In this document: piece by piece, positions 17,609 to 28,583 of the stretch
How the letters are laid out: the number at the start of each line of letters is the position of its first letter
Numbering within the stretch: position 1 is the first letter of the stretch
Source of the DNA: Betaproteobacteria bacterium
GTDB taxonomy: Bacteria > Pseudomonadota > Gammaproteobacteria > Burkholderiales > Casimicrobiaceae
Direction of reading: 5' to 3'
Assembly (NCBI GenBank): GCA_016192065.1
Contig: JACPUX010000072.1
Span: forward strand, 248,001 to 312,000
Length of the DNA: 64,000 nt
The notes under the pieces: generated by a model
Database searches by the model: none
What the model was told of the DNA's origin: nothing
What the model saw: the letters and a program-made list of their open reading frames with translations, nothing else
Position numbers and translations under genes: made by a program

Positions 17609-18763
17609 TCAACCTCGGGTTTCAATCAGCCAGGCGCGATGTGGACGGCGCCGCGCGTAGTCCTCGGGCACGGTTTCGCGTGTGATCTCGCGGCAACCCT
17701 TGTGCGCGGCGATCCCCTGGTCGAGATCGAAGTCGCGCAGGTTGGTGGAAAAGAACAACAACCCGCCCGGATTCAACAGGTGCAAGGTCTGGCGGATTAG
17801 CCAAACGTGATCGCGCTGCACGTCGAGTATGCCGGCCATCTTCTTGGAGTGGGAGAAACTCGGCGGATCGAGTACAGCCAGGTCAAAGCGACAGCCCTCG
17901 CCCTGGGCTTCGCGCAGCCAAGTGAACACGTCGGCGCGCACCTGGCGATGCGCCGGAGTTTGAAATCCGTTAAGTGCCAAATTGTGCCGTGCCCATTCGA
18001 GGTAGGTGTTGGACAGATCCACGCTCAGAGTGCTCGTCGCCCCGCCCGCCGCCGCATATACCGAAAAACTCCCGGTATAGGCGAACAGATTGAGCATGCT
18101 CCGCCCCTGGGCCCGCGCCCGCAGCATGGCACGCGTCTTCCGGTGATCGAGGAACAGGCCGCTGTCCAGATGCGCTTCGAGATTCACGTAGAAGCGCAAA
18201 CCGGCTTCCTGCACGATGAAATCCTCGCCCTCACCACCACCTTGATATTGCCCGCCGGTGCGACGATGCTGCTGGCGTTGGCGCAAGGTGGTGAAAACCG
18301 CATCTGGCCCAATCTCCAGAGCTACCGCGACCGCCGCGGCAACTGCTTGCAGCCAGATCTCGTGCTCGGCTTCAGTCTGCTTCCAGCCGGTCGCCATTTC
18401 CTGCAAATGCACCCGGCCCTCGTACCAATCGAGGATCAGCGGAAACGCCGGCAGATCGCGATCGTAGAGGCGATAGCAAGTGATGCCCTGCCGCTTCGCC
18501 CATTTCCCCCAGTGCCTGGCGTTCTTGCGGAGTCGGTTGCCGAACTCCCGGAATTGGGCCGGGCTGGACGAACCTTCCGTGTGGTTCACCGGCTGCGCCC
18601 GCTCCGGAGATTGGCTGGCGCCCCCTTCGGGCGGCCGGGCGGGGATTGACGAACCTTCCCCCCGGCCCCCTTCCCGAGGAAGGGGGTGAGTGTGGTTCGC
18701 CGGCTGCGCCCGCTCCGGAGATTGGCTGGCGCCCCCTTCGGGCGGCCGGGCGGGGGCGCTCAT
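17609..18763 (-). CDS. rlmK: stand-alone RlmK-type class I SAM rRNA methyltransferase with repeat-coded N-terminus
   Basis: 384 residues. From about residue 85 the sequence follows the C-terminal (RlmK) half of E. coli RlmKL, which makes m7G2069 in 23S rRNA: NRLRKNARHWGKWAKRQGI, CYRLYDRDLP, LDSGLFLDHR, the SAM-binding NLFAYTGSFSVYA, and the catalytic-region motif DPPSFSHSK. The RlmL half is absent. The first 75 or so residues are not part of the family; they are coded by two tandem GC-rich repeats, giving two copies of PARPPEGGASQSPERAQP. The ATG at 18763 overlaps the stop of the preceding solute-binding protein gene as ATGA; a start closer to the conserved domain is possible but no good ATG is seen there. 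Confidence 0.88.
   Translation of the reverse strand: MSAPARPPEGGASQSPERAQPANHTHPLPREGGRGEGSSIPARPPEGGASQSPERAQPVNHTEGSSSPAQFREFGNRLRKNARHWGKWAKRQGITCYRLYDRDLPAFPLILDWYEGRVHLQEMATGWKQTEAEHEIWLQAVAAAVAVALEIGPDAVFTTLRQRQQHRRTGGQYQGGGEGEDFIVQEAGLRFYVNLEAHLDSGLFLDHRKTRAMLRARAQGRSMLNLFAYTGSFSVYAAAGGATSTLSVDLSNTYLEWARHNLALNGFQTPAHRQVRADVFTWLREAQGEGCRFDLAVLDPPSFSHSKKMAGILDVQRDHVWLIRQTLHLLNPGGLLFFSTNLRDFDLDQGIAAHKGCREITRETVPEDYARRRPHRAWLIETRG
18579..18763. repeat. two tandem 111-bp GC-rich repeats inside the 5' end of rlmK
   Basis: GTGGTTC-(A/G)CCGGCTGCGCCCG begins at 18581 and again at 18692, a period of 111 bp (37 codons, so frame is kept). Each unit carries CTCCGGAGATTGGCTGGCGC and the dyad CCCCCTTCGGGCGGCCGGGCGGGG. 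Between the units lies a hairpin CCCCCTTCCCGAGGAAGGGGG. The same family occurs inverted at 43.9 kb and in diverged form at 8.75 kb. Confidence 0.9.
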
Positions 18764-20589
18764 GACCGGGGGCGCCGTTTGCTGGGGTCGACGTCGGTGT
18801 AGATCCACGAGGAGGCCTGGAAGGAGTGCTTGAGATAGTTGACTACCCAGGGCTGGACCAAGTCGTGTTCGGTCAGATGATGGGTCAGGCGCCAGGGCGC
18901 ATAGGCGATCACGAGCTCGGTCATGCGGCGGAACTTGGCCAGGCGCGCGGGCGAGTCAGGTAGGTTGCGGGTTTCCTCATAGAGCTTGTCGAACTCGGCC
19001 AGCTTGAATCGGGCGGCGTTTTCCTGACCGGCATTAGGCCCGTAGAGCAGTTGCAGAAAATTTTCGCCGTCCGGGTAGTCGGCGTTCCAACCCTCGCTCA
19101 TCACCTGGATCTTGCCGGCACGATGGAGTTTTCGCAGTTCCGGCAGCTTGTCCTTGCGAAAGGAGAGCCGGATGCCGATGGCGTCCATACTGCGCTTCCA
19201 GAATTCGTCGGCCTGCCGCGCTTCCGTGCTGGTCACCGAGGCGCGTTCTAGCACCAGAGGTGTGCCGTCAGGCAGCTCGCGGTAGCCATCGCCGTCGCGA
19301 TCGCGATAGCCGAAACGATCGAGCAGGGCGCGCGCTTCGGCTGGATTGAAGCGCGTGGCATTGAGCTGCGCCTTGGCGTCGTGGCCGTAAACGTCCTCCG
19401 GAATGATCTGTCGCGCGGGAATGGACTCGCCCTTGAAGAGTTGTCGGATGGCATCATCAGTGTCATAGGCGAGGCCTATGGCGCGCCTCAGGGCAATCTT
19501 CTCGGGCGTGTAGCCACCGACCACCGGATCGTCCATGTTGAAGAAGGAGAAATAGACATTGGGCACGGGATGCGCTTGCAGGCGTACCCCGCGCGCCGCC
19601 AACTCCGGCGAGAGCTTGCCCTGGCGGTGCGCGAGCTCGGCCAGATCCCGCGGCAGCGGCAGGACATCGATCTCGCCATTCAGAAAGGCCAGCCAGCGCG
19701 ATTGTGGTTCCTCGATAATCGCCACTTCGACCCGTTGCACCAGCGGCAGACGCTTGCCCTGTAGCTTCTCGGCGATGACTTGACGCGCCTTGTCGCCGCC
19801 CGGATCGCCGACAAATCTCAACTCGCGGAACCGCGGGTTCGCTTCCAGAACGATTCTGTTGGCGCGGCGGTAGTCTTTGAGCACAAAGGGACCGGTGCCA
19901 ATTGGGTGGCCACCGATGTCCTGGCCATAAAACTCCACCGCCTCGCGTGCCATGGCGCCGCTGATGGCCATGGCGAAGACCTGCGCGAAATTGCGATCCG
20001 GCCGCGCCAGGCGCAGGCGCAGGGTGTAGCGATCCGGGGTTTCCAGCCCACTCACCGGCGCGTCGTAGTCATAGTAGCCGCTCTTCTGGGCGGCCTCGCG
20101 CGCGGCATCGGCGCCGACAATCTTGCCGGCGAAGAGCCACAGCGAAGGAGATTTCAGTCTCGGGTCAAAGTGGCGGCGGATGCTGTACGCATAGTCCGCG
20201 GCGACAAGCTCCCGAGGCTTGCCTCGGAAAACCGGGTCGGGGGTGAAGTGGATCCCCTTTTGGACGCGAAAGGTGTAGGTCTTGCCGTCCGCAGAGACCT
20301 CGGGCAGACTTTCCGCGGTGTTGGGTATGAGTTTGGCCGGGCGCGCCAGGTAGTCGTAGCGCAACAGCGGCTCGATGATGTTTTCGGTGATGCTGATCGA
20401 AACTTCATCGCTCACCGAACCAGGATCGAGAGAAGCCTCGGGAGACGGGAACACCAGGCGCAGAGTTTTTGGCGCGGGTGCGGGCGCTTGCGCCAGCACC
20501 GCAACCGCCCCGCCCATCGCGCAAGCCAGGGCCACGAGTGACACGACCTGGCGGGGCATCGCCCACCGCCTCGGGCCAGGAACATTCAT
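18760..20589 (-). CDS. ABC transporter substrate-binding protein, peptide/nickel (family 5) type
   Basis: About 609 residues. A basic N-terminus and hydrophobic stretch (VVSLVALACAMGGAVAVLAQA) make a signal peptide, followed by an SBP_bac_5 domain typical of oligopeptide, dipeptide and related binding proteins (PHPIGTGPFVLKDY-like, LRRAIGLAYD, GWNADYPDGENFLQLLYG). It would bind a peptide-like ligand in the periplasm. No permease or ATPase genes are adjacent, so it must use a transporter coded elsewhere. The ATG at 20589 lies just before the end of ggt; a GTG at 20604 is an alternative. It overlaps rlmK downstream by ATGA. Confidence 0.9.
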   Translation of the reverse strand: MNVPGPRRWAMPRQVVSLVALACAMGGAVAVLAQAPAPAPKTLRLVFPSPEASLDPGSVSDEVSISITENIIEPLLRYDYLARPAKLIPNTAESLPEVSADGKTYTFRVQKGIHFTPDPVFRGKPRELVAADYAYSIRRHFDPRLKSPSLWLFAGKIVGADAAREAAQKSGYYDYDAPVSGLETPDRYTLRLRLARPDRNFAQVFAMAISGAMAREAVEFYGQDIGGHPIGTGPFVLKDYRRANRIVLEANPRFRELRFVGDPGGDKARQVIAEKLQGKRLPLVQRVEVAIIEEPQSRWLAFLNGEIDVLPLPRDLAELAHRQGKLSPELAARGVRLQAHPVPNVYFSFFNMDDPVVGGYTPEKIALRRAIGLAYDTDDAIRQLFKGESIPARQIIPEDVYGHDAKAQLNATRFNPAEARALLDRFGYRDRDGDGYRELPDGTPLVLERASVTSTEARQADEFWKRSMDAIGIRLSFRKDKLPELRKLHRAGKIQVMSEGWNADYPDGENFLQLLYGPNAGQENAARFKLAEFDKLYEETRNLPDSPARLAKFRRMTELVIAYAPWRLTHHLTEHDLVQPWVVNYLKHSFQASSWIYTDVDPSKRRPRS

Positions 20590-20593
20590 TTGC

Positions 20594-22357
20594 TCATTCA
20601 CCACTTGCCCTACCCTCCCGGCGCGGATCAGCGCCGCCGATCCAGCGTTTTCCGACGCGCACGATGCTATGCACGCCGCTGTTGAATTCAGCCAGCCGTA
20701 CCTCGTGCCCCATGGCGCGCAGCTTGTCCGCTAGCCCCGCGGCAACAGTATGCGCTTCGATTTCGGTGGGCCCGTTGCGGCTGCCGAGGTTGGGCAAGTT
20801 CGCAGCTGCCTGCGCGTCAAGCCCCCAATCGAGCACCGCAAGCAGGTTTCTGGCGACGTAATTGATGATGGCGCTCCCACCGGGCGAACCGGTGATCATC
20901 TTGATCCGCCCGTGCCGGTCGTACACGATCGTGGGCGCCATCGACGAGCGCGGCCGCTTACCTGCCTCGACGCGATTGGCCACGGGGCGCCCCGCTTCCA
21001 TAGGAAGGAAGGCGAAGTCGGTAAGCTGGTTGTTGAGCAAAAACCCATGCACCATGATGCGCGCGCCAAAGCCATCCTCAATGGTCGTGGTCAGCGCGAC
21101 CGCGTTGCCTTGCGCATCGACAATGGAAACGTGGCTGGTGGAAGGGAACTCCAGCGCCTCGTCCTCGCCCAGAGCCGCCTGCTGCACCGCCGTCGCGCTT
21201 GGCTCTCCGGGTCGCGCCCGCCCCATGGCCGCGTTCCAGCGGATGAGACGTGCACGCTCGGCAAGGTACGCCGGGTCGGTGAGCCCCTCGGGTGGCACCA
21301 CGAAGTCGGGATCGGCAAGATATCGGTTGCGATCGGCATAGGCCAGTCGCCCGGCTTCGCTAAATAGATGTGCGGCATACAGTGAATTCGGCGCCAGACT
21401 GGGCAGGGCGAAGTGTTCGAGCAGGCCGAGAATTTGCAGCACGGTGATGCCGCCGGAACTGGGCGGCGGCATGCCACAGACGCGATAGACCCGATAGCGA
21501 CCGCAAACTGGCAGCCGCGCCTTGGCCTGATAGCGGGCCAGATCGAGTTCGCTCAGGTCGCCTGGATTGTCCGGATGCTGGCGCACGGCGGCAACGAGGT
21601 CGCGGGCGATCTGACCCTGATAGAAGGCGTCGGCGCCTTCCTTGGCGATGCGCCGCAGCACCGCCGCAAAAGCCGGATTGCGCAGCACGCTGCCGGCGGC
21701 GCGAGGTTGGCCGTCGGGCTCGAAGAAATACTCCCGCGCCTTCGCGTCGCGCGCAAGGAACCGATCGCGGGCGATTGCCGCGGCCAGACGCGGAGAAACA
21801 ACAAAACCGCTCTCGGCCAGCGCAATGGCCGGCTCGAAAAGCTTGGCCCAAGGCAGGCGCCCATGCCGCGCATGCGCCAGTTCCAGCACCCGCAAGGTAC
21901 CCGGCACGCCGACTGACTTGCCGCCGACCACTGCCGCATAGAAATCCTGGGGCTTGCCTTCGGCATCAAGAAACCGCTGTGGTCTTGCAGCCCCCGGGGC
22001 GACCTCGCGGCCATCGTAGGCGATAAGTGTGCGAGTGGCCGCATCGTGGTGCAGAAGAAAGGCGCCACCGCCGATGCCCGAGGATTGGGGCTCAACCAGA
22101 TTGAGCACCATCTGCACCGCCACCGCGGCATCAAGCGCGGTGCCCCCCGTGCGCAAGATCGCGCGCCCGGCCTCTGCCGCTAGAGGGTGGGCGGCGACGA
22201 CCATGAACAGCTTCGCCTCCACCGCGGCCTTGACGGTCCGGCCCGAGGCGTGCTCGGGGGCCTGATCCTGCGCGCCGCCGCTGCCCGTCCAGAACCCGGT
22301 GAACGCCAGTCCCAAAAAAAGCAGCCCTTGCGCACCGGGTCGATGGCTGCGTTTCAC
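20594..22357 (-). CDS. ggt: gamma-glutamyltransferase (glutathione hydrolase)
   Basis: About 587 residues. Periplasmic Ntn-hydrolase cutting the gamma-glutamyl bond of glutathione. After a signal peptide (GLLFLGLAFTGFW) come the large-subunit sequence GGTALDAAVAVQMVL and SSGIGGGAFLL, the autoprocessing site PSTSHVSIVD whose Thr (about residue 407) becomes the small-subunit nucleophile, and the oxyanion motif GSPGGSAIINY. I chose GTG at 22357, with GGAGG five bases before it; a TTG further upstream would also keep frame. It is followed with slight overlap by the peptide-binding protein, suggesting joint handling of peptides or glutathione. Confidence 0.95.
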   Translation of the reverse strand: MKRSHRPGAQGLLFLGLAFTGFWTGSGGAQDQAPEHASGRTVKAAVEAKLFMVVAAHPLAAEAGRAILRTGGTALDAAVAVQMVLNLVEPQSSGIGGGAFLLHHDAATRTLIAYDGREVAPGAARPQRFLDAEGKPQDFYAAVVGGKSVGVPGTLRVLELAHARHGRLPWAKLFEPAIALAESGFVVSPRLAAAIARDRFLARDAKAREYFFEPDGQPRAAGSVLRNPAFAAVLRRIAKEGADAFYQGQIARDLVAAVRQHPDNPGDLSELDLARYQAKARLPVCGRYRVYRVCGMPPPSSGGITVLQILGLLEHFALPSLAPNSLYAAHLFSEAGRLAYADRNRYLADPDFVVPPEGLTDPAYLAERARLIRWNAAMGRARPGEPSATAVQQAALGEDEALEFPSTSHVSIVDAQGNAVALTTTIEDGFGARIMVHGFLLNNQLTDFAFLPMEAGRPVANRVEAGKRPRSSMAPTIVYDRHGRIKMITGSPGGSAIINYVARNLLAVLDWGLDAQAAANLPNLGSRNGPTEIEAHTVAAGLADKLRAMGHEVRLAEFNSGVHSIVRVGKRWIGGADPRREGRASGE

Positions 22358-22552
22358 CACGTCCTCCGCGATCGTCCTCAAAAAACCTCGCCGAATGCTA
22401 ACAGAAGCGACCCGTAGGGAACACTGCCATGGCGACTCAGGAATGACGAGCCCTAATTTGTCCAGCGCCTCTTCAGCAGCAGTCCCAAGCGGCCTAGCTG
22501 GTAAAATGGCCGCTTACCCCATTTACGTGGTCGCCCCACACCAAGCTCCCCC

Positions 22553-23704
22553 ATGAACCTCAGCACCGATCTACTCGCCGCACCCGCGGGCCTGCAAACT
22601 TTCATTCCACCCCAGCGCTGCCTGCTCGGGCCGGGTCCTTCCGAAATCGATCCGCGGGTCCTGACGGCGGCCGGACGCCCCACCATCGGCTACCTCGATC
22701 CGGCCTTCGTGACCATGATGGAGGAGTTGAAGTCCCTGTTGCGCTATGCCTTCCAGACCGCCAACCCGGTGACCTTCGCCGCCTCGGGGCCAGGCTCGGT
22801 GGGCATGGAAATGTGTTTCGTCAATCTGGTGGAACCGGGCGACAAGGTCATCGTCTGCCGCAACGGTGTTTTTGGTGGCCGCATGATTGAGAACGTCACC
22901 CGGGCCGGCGGTATTGCCGTGGTCGTGGAAGACCAATGGGGCCAGCCGGTCTCGCCAGAAAAGCTGCAAGCCGCGCTGGCAGCCAACCCCGATGCCGCAG
23001 TGGTCGCTTTTGTCCACGCCGAAACCTCCACCGGCGTGGCCTCCGACGCCGCCACGCTTTGCGCCCTGGCGGCGCAGGCGGGCTGCTTGTCCATCGTCGA
23101 CTGCGTCACTTCGCTGGCCGGAATCCCGGTCGCCGTGGACGCCTGGGGGGCTGACGCCGTGTACTCGGGCAGCCAGAAGTGCCTCTCCTGCGTGCCTGGC
23201 CTCGCCCCGATCACCTTCAGCGCCCGCGCCATTGAACGCGTAAAGGCGCGCAAGCTGCCGGTGCGCAGCTGGTTTATGGACCTGAACCTGATCCTGGGTT
23301 ATTGGGGAGAGACCACCCGCACCTACCATCATACGGCGCCCAACAATAGCCTGTTCGCCCTGCATGAAAGCCTGCGCCTCTTGGCCGAGGAAGGCTTGGC
23401 GGCTTCCTGGGCGCGGCATCGCCGATTGCACGAGATGCTGGCCGAGGGTTTGGCGCCCTTGGGGATCGAATTCCTGGTCGAACCCGCCTATCGGCTGCCG
23501 CAGTTGAACGCGCTCAAGGTTCCGGAGGGTGCTGACGAAGCCGCGGTGCGCCGCCGCTTGCTGGTCGATTTCAGTATCGAAATCGGCGCCGGCCTCGGCC
23601 CGCTCGCCGGCAAGATCTGGCGCATCGGCCTGATGGGCTACTCGGCGCGGGAAGAGAGTGTTCGCCGCGTCTTGGCCGCCTTGCGGGAACTGCTGGCGCG
23701 CTGA
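22553..23704 (+). CDS. class V pyridoxal-phosphate aminotransferase (alanine/serine-glyoxylate aminotransferase type)
   Basis: 383 residues. The fold-type I class V signature is clear: LLGPGPSEIDPRVL at the N-terminus, HAETSTG, a PLP-contacting Asp in SIVDCVTSLAG, and the Schiff-base Lys209 in YSGSQKCLSC. This matches alanine-glyoxylate and serine-glyoxylate aminotransferases, which detoxify glyoxylate or serve the serine cycle; substrate preference cannot be read from sequence. It is divergent from ggt across about 195 bases and convergent with the copper receptor gene. Start is the ATG following CTCCCCC; the ribosome site is poor. Confidence 0.92.
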   Translation: MNLSTDLLAAPAGLQTFIPPQRCLLGPGPSEIDPRVLTAAGRPTIGYLDPAFVTMMEELKSLLRYAFQTANPVTFAASGPGSVGMEMCFVNLVEPGDKVIVCRNGVFGGRMIENVTRAGGIAVVVEDQWGQPVSPEKLQAALAANPDAAVVAFVHAETSTGVASDAATLCALAAQAGCLSIVDCVTSLAGIPVAVDAWGADAVYSGSQKCLSCVPGLAPITFSARAIERVKARKLPVRSWFMDLNLILGYWGETTRTYHHTAPNNSLFALHESLRLLAEEGLAASWARHRRLHEMLAEGLAPLGIEFLVEPAYRLPQLNALKVPEGADEAAVRRRLLVDFSIEIGAGLGPLAGKIWRIGLMGYSAREESVRRVLAALRELLAR

Positions 23705-23784
23705 GCAACCGCTGGTGTCCAGGCGCGAACAGGGTGGCCACGGCATCGGCACCTACTGCCGCGCCGCGGCCCCTATGGCGAGAG

Positions 23785-26043
23785 TCAATAGCGGTAGTTC
23801 ACGCCGAGGTAGTAGGACCGGCCCATCCCTGGAACGGCCGTACCCCATGGCCAGGTAGTGGTGTTCATGGACATGGTGCGCCCCTGGCCGAGGTAGGCGC
23901 CGCCCAGCGGCAAGTAGTAGCGCCGATCTAGCGCGTTCTCGACGCCGAGGTCCAGGCGCAAGCGCTTCCAGTTGTAGCTCGTGCGCAGATTGAGAAGGCC
24001 GTACCCCGGCGTGCGGATTTCGTTACGCGCCTCGGAGACATCCTCCTTGGCGCTCACACCTTGGACCTCGACGGCACTCTCCCAGTTGTTCAACTTGTGC
24101 GTGAGCGAGATCCGCGCGTTGAACGGCATAATGTTGTAAAGATCGTCGCCGCTCGTGCGGTTCTCCCCCCGGGTATAGTTGAGCAGGCCCTTCAGGTGCC
24201 ATTCACCCCAGCCATTTTTTGCCAACAGCGCTGTACCAGAAAGGTCCAGACCGTGTAGTCGCGCGGACTGATTGACGTAGTCGAGCACGTTGTAGCGCAG
24301 CGCCGTAAACGAAGTTCGCCTTACAGCGTCGATGTAGTCCTGGACCTCGGTCAGATACGGAGTGGCTTTGATTGTCCAACTGCGATCGCTGGTGTGCCAG
24401 TCCAGGGTCGCTGACAAGGTGTGCGCCACCTCTGGCTTGAGGTCGGGATTGCCGACAAAGCCGTTGCCGTCGCCAACGAAATTGTTCATGGTCGCTGCCA
24501 TCGGCCAACTGGACCAGGTATAGCGCTCGTAAAGGCTGGGGGAGCGCGTTTTGCGCGCCAGCCCAACTTCGAAGTCGGCGATGGGGCTGGGCGAATAGCG
24601 CGTCAAGAAGGCAAAATCCCAGTTCTGATCCCGCCGGGCGCGGTCCTTGCCGTTAAATGCGTTTGCTTCAGTGTACTGACTGCCCATGGCGGTGCTCGCC
24701 ACGCTGTAGCCACGAACTTCGCCAGCGTTCATCGAAACCTGCTCAAAGCGCAACCCCGCGAGCATCAGCCACTGTGGCGCCAGTCGTGCCTCCCATTCAC
24801 CAAATAGTCCGAAACGATCACGCTTGCCGTCGCGAATGTTCCAGAAAGTATCCGGCCACATCCCGCCGCCGGAAGGTGGCCACCAATCATCGAGCTGGTA
24901 GTGTTGCAGTTCGACCCCCAGGCGCAGTGCGCGCTCATCGGTAAGCGCGAGATTGGTCTTAAGCGTCAAACCGGTATTGCGACTGGCCGTGTACATGGGC
25001 ATGCCCGCCGCGCAGCTATTGGCCCCCCCGCCAATCGGGGCGCAAGTGGAGCCATCCGGTTCGGTCGGACCAGAAAGTGTGCCATACCAGAAGCGCTTGT
25101 CCGGCCCGAAGTCCATATAGTGGTCGATTTGCTCGTGATAGACTCGTCCTTCCAAGCTGCCCCAGTCGAAATCCCCCAGATAGCGCACATTCACCCGCTG
25201 CTGCGTGTTTTCGAGCATGTCCATGCGCTGATTGGGATAAAGCTGCTGAGGAAGATCCTGATAGCCCAGTCGCGCCTCGACCAGATGTGGCCCTCCTTTG
25301 AAGGCGAAGCTCAAGGCATGATTACGGGTCTCGTAGGCGGTAGAGCCGACTTCGTCCAAGGGCAAGGTATGCCCGGCGCGTCCAGTGAACGCCGTGGTCT
25401 TGAACTCGCCCCCGGACCGGTAGTTGTCCCCCTGCGCGGCCGCCGCTGAATAACTGAGGCTGAAGCGTTCCGTAGCGTAAGTGGCGGCGAGGTTTCCCCC
25501 AAAGGCATCGCCGTTGCTGCGATAGAACGCGCCGACCTCGCCCTTGATCAGCGAGCCCGTTCCGGCCGTGGCGAATTCTGGTGCCTTCGTCTCAGCAACA
25601 ATGCTCCCGCCAATACTGTCGCCGCCGACGCTGACCGGAGATATCCCCGCATAGACACGGAGACTGCCGACGTTCGACGGATCGAGGTAAGACAGCGCCG
25701 GGTTCATGTGGTTGGGGCAGGAAGCGATGAGGTCCATGCCGTCCACCTTGATGCGCAGGCGATCATCGGCCAAGCCGTGAATGACCGGCAGGCTCGAGAC
25801 CGCGCCAGCGCCGTAGAGACTTACCCCCGGCACGTTACGCAGTAGGCTCGCGCTATCGCTGGTCGCTGGTTGCAGCGAGGAAAGCTCGCTCTTGCTCACA
25901 TTCGCCGCATTGAGTGGTACCTGAAGGGATGGTGCGGTAACTTTGTGTTCCTCGAGCTTAGCGTCTTCGGCAAAAGCGCCCCAAGGCAGCAGGGCGCAGG
26001 CGAGCACAAAGCAAGGGCGCGGGAAGGGCGCGCGGCTGGGCAT
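23785..26043 (-). CDS. oprC: OprC/NosA-type TonB-dependent copper receptor
   Basis: 752 residues. A signal peptide (ending GAFAED) precedes a plug domain and a 22-strand beta-barrel ending in an aromatic residue. The plug carries CPNHMNPALSYLDP, the OprC/NosA signature. The copper-binding motif described for Pseudomonas OprC, CxxxM with a distant HxM, is present as C109/M113 and H308/M310 (HYM). This supports copper import across the outer membrane, powered by TonB-ExbBD; exbB-exbD lie 7 kb away. The ATG at 26043 is chosen for its GGAG seven bases upstream and the signal peptide that follows. A strong dyad lies 70-100 bases upstream. Confidence 0.93.
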   Translation of the reverse strand: MPSRAPFPRPCFVLACALLPWGAFAEDAKLEEHKVTAPSLQVPLNAANVSKSELSSLQPATSDSASLLRNVPGVSLYGAGAVSSLPVIHGLADDRLRIKVDGMDLIASCPNHMNPALSYLDPSNVGSLRVYAGISPVSVGGDSIGGSIVAETKAPEFATAGTGSLIKGEVGAFYRSNGDAFGGNLAATYATERFSLSYSAAAAQGDNYRSGGEFKTTAFTGRAGHTLPLDEVGSTAYETRNHALSFAFKGGPHLVEARLGYQDLPQQLYPNQRMDMLENTQQRVNVRYLGDFDWGSLEGRVYHEQIDHYMDFGPDKRFWYGTLSGPTEPDGSTCAPIGGGANSCAAGMPMYTASRNTGLTLKTNLALTDERALRLGVELQHYQLDDWWPPSGGGMWPDTFWNIRDGKRDRFGLFGEWEARLAPQWLMLAGLRFEQVSMNAGEVRGYSVASTAMGSQYTEANAFNGKDRARRDQNWDFAFLTRYSPSPIADFEVGLARKTRSPSLYERYTWSSWPMAATMNNFVGDGNGFVGNPDLKPEVAHTLSATLDWHTSDRSWTIKATPYLTEVQDYIDAVRRTSFTALRYNVLDYVNQSARLHGLDLSGTALLAKNGWGEWHLKGLLNYTRGENRTSGDDLYNIMPFNARISLTHKLNNWESAVEVQGVSAKEDVSEARNEIRTPGYGLLNLRTSYNWKRLRLDLGVENALDRRYYLPLGGAYLGQGRTMSMNTTTWPWGTAVPGMGRSYYLGVNYRY

Positions 26044-26112
26044 GACGGATCTCCGAGAAGCTGCGGTTGGCCGCAAACCCGCCTATTCTAGGAAGAACGC
26101 AACCTCAATTTC

Positions 26113-26146
26113 TGCGGCATGACGCCACATGCGGCGATATGCCGCA
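26113..26146. promoter_or_regulatory. interrupted palindrome upstream of the copper receptor gene
   Basis: TGCGGCAT at 26113-26120 and ATGCCGCA at 26139-26146 form eight-base inverted arms. Inside them CGCC (26123-26126) pairs with GGCG (26133-26136). TGCGGC also recurs directly at 26130, 17 bases after the first. There is no T-run, so an operator or a 5' UTR hairpin is likelier than a terminator. The factor is unknown. Confidence 0.6.
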
Positions 26147-26222
26147 ACTCAGAAAAAGGATCTCTTCAACTGCCCGGGGCCGGCACCATTCGGTACAACG
26201 CCCGTGCCGGGCGCACTAAAGC

Positions 26223-26249
26223 AAAAAGGCCACCGCGAGGTGGCCTTTT
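26223..26249. terminator. bidirectional rho-independent terminator after hppA
   Basis: Seven-base stem GGCCACC/GGTGGCC with a GCGA loop, flanked by five A on the left and four T on the right. On the minus strand it reads as a stem followed by TTTTT, 33 bases after the hppA stop. Confidence 0.9.
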
Positions 26250-26281
26250 CGGTCTGGCAGGGGGGTCTTCGACCCCTCAGA

Positions 26282-28354
<2,073 letters not shown>

Positions 28355-28583
28355 TTGTTAAACTCCCGTTGGATCAAAAACGATACGGCCAAAAAGGCCG
28401 GAAAGAACCTTCCCCCCGGGATGCTCCTCCCCGTTGGGGTCCCTCTTAAACCTATCTATTTTGCCAGCCATTGTGCGCTGCGTCGAGAATGTCTTGTCTT
28501 GCAAACAATAGAAGACCAGGACTATGCACGCCACGCTCGGCCCAGCGGGCCTTTCCGCCCTCCGGCCCCAGGGCTGGCGCACT

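Noticed and set aside
18579..18763. A CRISPR array
   Set aside because: The repeats here, at 43.9 kb and at 56.2 kb are directly adjacent tandem units without unique spacers, and no cas genes are present.
28390..28410. A terminator between pfp and hppA at the dyad CGGCCAAAAAGGCCG
   Set aside because: The stem is only five pairs and lacks a T-run in the minus direction; read-through to hppA seems more likely.
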